Below are positions 13,502 to 15,844 of a stretch of 15,844 bases of DNA, one piece after another (position 1 is the stretch's first letter; each line of letters begins with the position of its first letter). The stretch lies in contig WRDG01000020.1 in the NCBI GenBank assembly GCA_009783525.1, positions 1-15,844 of the forward strand. The letters run 5' to 3'. The notes beneath the pieces were generated by a model that saw only the letters and a program-made list of their open reading frames with translations, was not told the origin of the DNA and made no database searches. The position numbers and the translations under genes are program-made. This DNA comes from Defluviitaleaceae bacterium. GTDB taxonomy: Bacteria; Bacillota; Clostridia; Lachnospirales; WQUN01.

Positions 13502-15844
13502 GTGGAAAAAATAGAAACAAGCGTGTTTCTTGACGATTTTGAAGCTGAAGCAAAAACCCACATAGATAAAATTGAATCAGCCTTCCTTAACGCGGAAACC
13601 CTTGCGGGTTCCCCCGAGCTGCTAAACGGCGTATTTCGCGCGGCGCACAGCATAAAAGGAACGGCAGGTTTTTTTTCGCTCAAAAAAATTGTTTCGGTCG
13701 CGCACGAATTAGAAAGCGTGCTGTCGCAAATTAAAGACGGGCATTTAAAAATTACGGACGAAATAGTCGACGTCGTGCTGCAAAGTATAGACTGCCTTAA
13801 AGAACTCATCGAAAATATTCAAGACGACGACAAAATTGAAACGGGCGCGGTCCACGAATCATTAAAAAAATTTTCGGTCGCCACTACGCAAAGCGTGGAG
13901 CATGTCGAAAATATCTCGAGCATAAAAATTCCGTTCGATTTAAAAGACAGCGAAACAGAAAAAATTTTAAAAAACGCCGCGAGATTCGGCCATAAAATTT
14001 TTTACGTCGACATAAATTTCAACAGGAGCTTGGGCAAATTTTACAAGCATCCTACCGGAATGATCGAAAGCATTTTATCAATAGGCAATCTTGCGGAAGC
14101 CATGGTCGGCGGAGGCGACAGGGATCAAACCGGAAAAAAAATCAAGGAGCCGGACGTCAATCTTATGACCAACAAGATCGTCACGGCATTGACCGAAAGC
14201 GACACGTCTACGTTAAAGCTGCTGGTCACGAGCGTTTTGGATTACGATTTATTTTCCACAGCCGTCGAAATAGACAAAAAAAATATCCATATGATAAACA
14301 AAGAGTCGGTTTTTTTACCCGAAGGAGCTTCGGCCGAAACCGAGAAGCTAAACAGCGCGGCCCCTGTTTTAAACGAAGATCCTTCGGCGTTCACCGAAAC
14401 GAGAACGGATCCGTTGTTGCAAAATAAAAAACAACAGGAAAAAGAAGACAATTTTTTTGTGCGGCTCGACATTTCGGTCATAAACGGCCTGCTCGATTTG
14501 GCAAACGAAATGATACTGACAAGAAACCAGCTTTTTTCCGCAATGTCCGGCAACGAAAAAGCGCTGCCCGGCATATCGCCTGTCATGAACGACATAAGCC
14601 GCCTCACAAGCGAAATACAGGAAAAAATTATGTTTACGCGGATGCAGCCGATCAACGTTATTTTCAGCAAGTTTCCGAGGATAATCCGCGACACAGCCAA
14701 GCAGCTTAACAAAGATATAGGTGTCGAAATCGTGCGGGACGACGTGACGCTCGACAAATATTTATTGGAAGCCCTAACCGATCCGATTACGCAGCTTGTA
14801 AAAAATTCTGCCGACCACGGCCTCGAATCCGCCGAACGTCGCGCCGAATCCGGCAAGCCGTCCAAGGGAATAATCACGCTTAACGCATACATGCGCGACG
14901 GTTCGGCGGTTATCGAAGTTACCGACGACGGCGCGGGCATCGACAAGGACGCGCTAAAAAGCAAAGCGCTCGAACGCGGGATCGTAAAAGAAGACGTGTT
15001 AAGCTCGATGAACGACACGGAAATTTTCAACCTGATGTTCGAGCCGGGCATTTCGACGGCAAAAAAAGTGACGAACCTTTCCGGGCGCGGAGTTGGCATG
15101 GACATCGTAAAAACCAACATCGAAAAATTGGGAGGGCTCATCGAAATCGAATCCGAAGTAGGCAAAGGGACGACCGTCCGTTTAAAAATGCCTCTTACCT
15201 TGTCCGTAATAAGGACGCTGATCGTAAAAATTGATTCGATCATATACGCGGTACCGGAATTAAATGTCGAGCGCATAGTGAGAATATGGGACGAAACAGA
15301 AACCAAACGCATCGAACGGATTAACAAGTCGCTTGTTTTAAGTCTTGACGGGCGGATAATCCCGATCATAACAATGCGCGAGATAGCCGCTAAGGCAAAA
15401 GGGCAAGAACCTGTCTCTGTCGATGATATCCTTGAGCGGAGCCGACATAACGGAGTCGCAAAATGCCTGGTGCTCAGGGCGGACGGGAAAAGTTTTGCGT
15501 TGTTGATCGATGACGCTTTAGAAACCGAGCAGGTACTTGTAAAGTCGCTTCCTATGTACTTGCAAAACTGTCCCTGTTATTCAAATGTAACGGTTCTAGG
15601 CAGTGGAAAAGCTGTTACAATCCTGGATGCGGAAGGTATCATGAGATTCATGGGGATCGAGCACATTGAGAAAGAAACCGACGAAAAGGTCATCAATACG
15701 GATAACGATGAAAAACAGGTCATCATTTTTAAATGCTCGGGAACGGAATACTATGCGGTCGAAACAGGGGATATTTCAAGGATCGAGGTCATCGATCCCG
15801 ACAGCATACAGGAAATAGGCAGAGGTCGGTTTATCAACATAGCA
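13502..15844 (+). CDS. cheA: CheA-type histidine kinase with a second CheW-like domain, 3' end cut by window edge
   Basis: The frame is open for 781 codons from GTG 13502 to the last base. GGGGAG lies 8 bases upstream of the GTG. Domains: Hpt (P1) at 1-110 with phospho-acceptor His49 in AAHSIKGTAGFF; a P2-position region at about 135-265 of the type seen in CheA and pilus-system kinases; dimerisation (P3) from about 318; HATPase with N-box VKNSADHG (Asn435), DDGAGID (Asp475-476) and SGRGVGMD (527-534). A CheW-like P5 domain follows from about 565 to 720. From residue 738 a new CheW-like domain begins (KQVIIFKCSGTEYYAVE) and is interrupted by the window end. Function: autophosphorylation at His49 and transfer to a CheY/CheB-type receiver, coupled to receptors through CheW contacts. 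No receptor, CheY, CheB or CheR is seen here. The divergent two-receiver protein is the nearest possible target. Whether it serves motility or another response cannot be told. Confidence 0.93.
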   Translation, partial: MEKIETSVFLDDFEAEAKTHIDKIESAFLNAETLAGSPELLNGVFRAAHSIKGTAGFFSLKKIVSVAHELESVLSQIKDGHLKITDEIVDVVLQSIDCLKELIENIQDDDKIETGAVHESLKKFSVATTQSVEHVENISSIKIPFDLKDSETEKILKNAARFGHKIFYVDINFNRSLGKFYKHPTGMIESILSIGNLAEAMVGGGDRDQTGKKIKEPDVNLMTNKIVTALTESDTSTLKLLVTSVLDYDLFSTAVEIDKKNIHMINKESVFLPEGASAETEKLNSAAPVLNEDPSAFTETRTDPLLQNKKQQEKEDNFFVRLDISVINGLLDLANEMILTRNQLFSAMSGNEKALPGISPVMNDISRLTSEIQEKIMFTRMQPINVIFSKFPRIIRDTAKQLNKDIGVEIVRDDVTLDKYLLEALTDPITQLVKNSADHGLESAERRAESGKPSKGIITLNAYMRDGSAVIEVTDDGAGIDKDALKSKALERGIVKEDVLSSMNDTEIFNLMFEPGISTAKKVTNLSGRGVGMDIVKTNIEKLGGLIEIESEVGKGTTVRLKMPLTLSVIRTLIVKIDSIIYAVPELNVERIVRIWDETETKRIERINKSLVLSLDGRIIPIITMREIAAKAKGQEPVSVDDILERSRHNGVAKCLVLRADGKSFALLIDDALETEQVLVKSLPMYLQNCPCYSNVTVLGSGKAVTILDAEGIMRFMGIEHIEKETDEKVINTDNDEKQVIIFKCSGTEYYAVETGDISRIEVIDPDSIQEIGRGRFINIA

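Noticed and set aside
14242..15369. Long 375-codon frame on the minus strand opposite cheA
   Set aside because: It is a Ser/Ile-rich shadow of the conserved CheA kinase domains on the plus strand, with no recognisable family features.

Overview
The window looks like chromosomal DNA of an anaerobic bacterium, most likely a clostridial Firmicute. A glycyl radical enzyme (an oxygen-sensitive class), a DUF3267 membrane zincin, an ECF sigma factor with a long C-terminal extension, strong GGAGG-type ribosome binding sites and TTG/GTG starts all fit. No ribosomal or other phylogenetic marker is present, so this placement is inference. There are ten genes, no RNA gene, no CRISPR array and no transposase. 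Eight genes are on the minus strand; the glycyl radical enzyme and CheA are on the plus strand.

Left part, all minus strand, read right to left: an MFS transporter (4607-5818), a hairpin terminator, a solitary ECF-type sigma factor with a winged-helix/unknown C-terminal half (2684-4336), a second strong terminator, then a likely four-gene operon: glycine-zipper protein (1667-2443), membrane zincin (1001-1606), Nudix hydrolase (429-977) and a ThuA-like protein cut off by the window edge (1-432). The Nudix and ThuA genes overlap by ATGA. The Nudix gene has no ordinary start codon upstream of its conserved N-terminus.

Middle: the MFS transporter and a PFL-family glycyl radical enzyme (5963-8230) are divergent. 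They share a short intergenic region with back-to-back promoter elements and an 8+8 bp inverted repeat, which suggests common control of an uptake or export step and a radical enzyme. No activating radical-SAM gene lies beside the enzyme.

Right part: a signalling cluster. A soluble hybrid histidine kinase (PAS-GAF-PAS-HisKA-HATPase-REC-Hpt, 8240-11290), a two-receiver response regulator without output domain (12415-13260) and, divergent from it, a CheA-type kinase with a second CheW-like domain at its end (13502 to beyond the window). All the pieces for a multi-step phosphorelay are present: several His donors, receivers and Hpt domains, but no DNA-binding output. A sugar phosphate isomerase/epimerase-like TIM barrel gene (11493-12239) sits between kinase and regulator.

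The most unusual structure is a pair of related imperfect palindromes (11396-11492 and 13297-13414) with matching 15-bp ends in the style of miniature inverted-repeat elements. They lie in opposite orientation exactly around the TIM-barrel/response-regulator pair.
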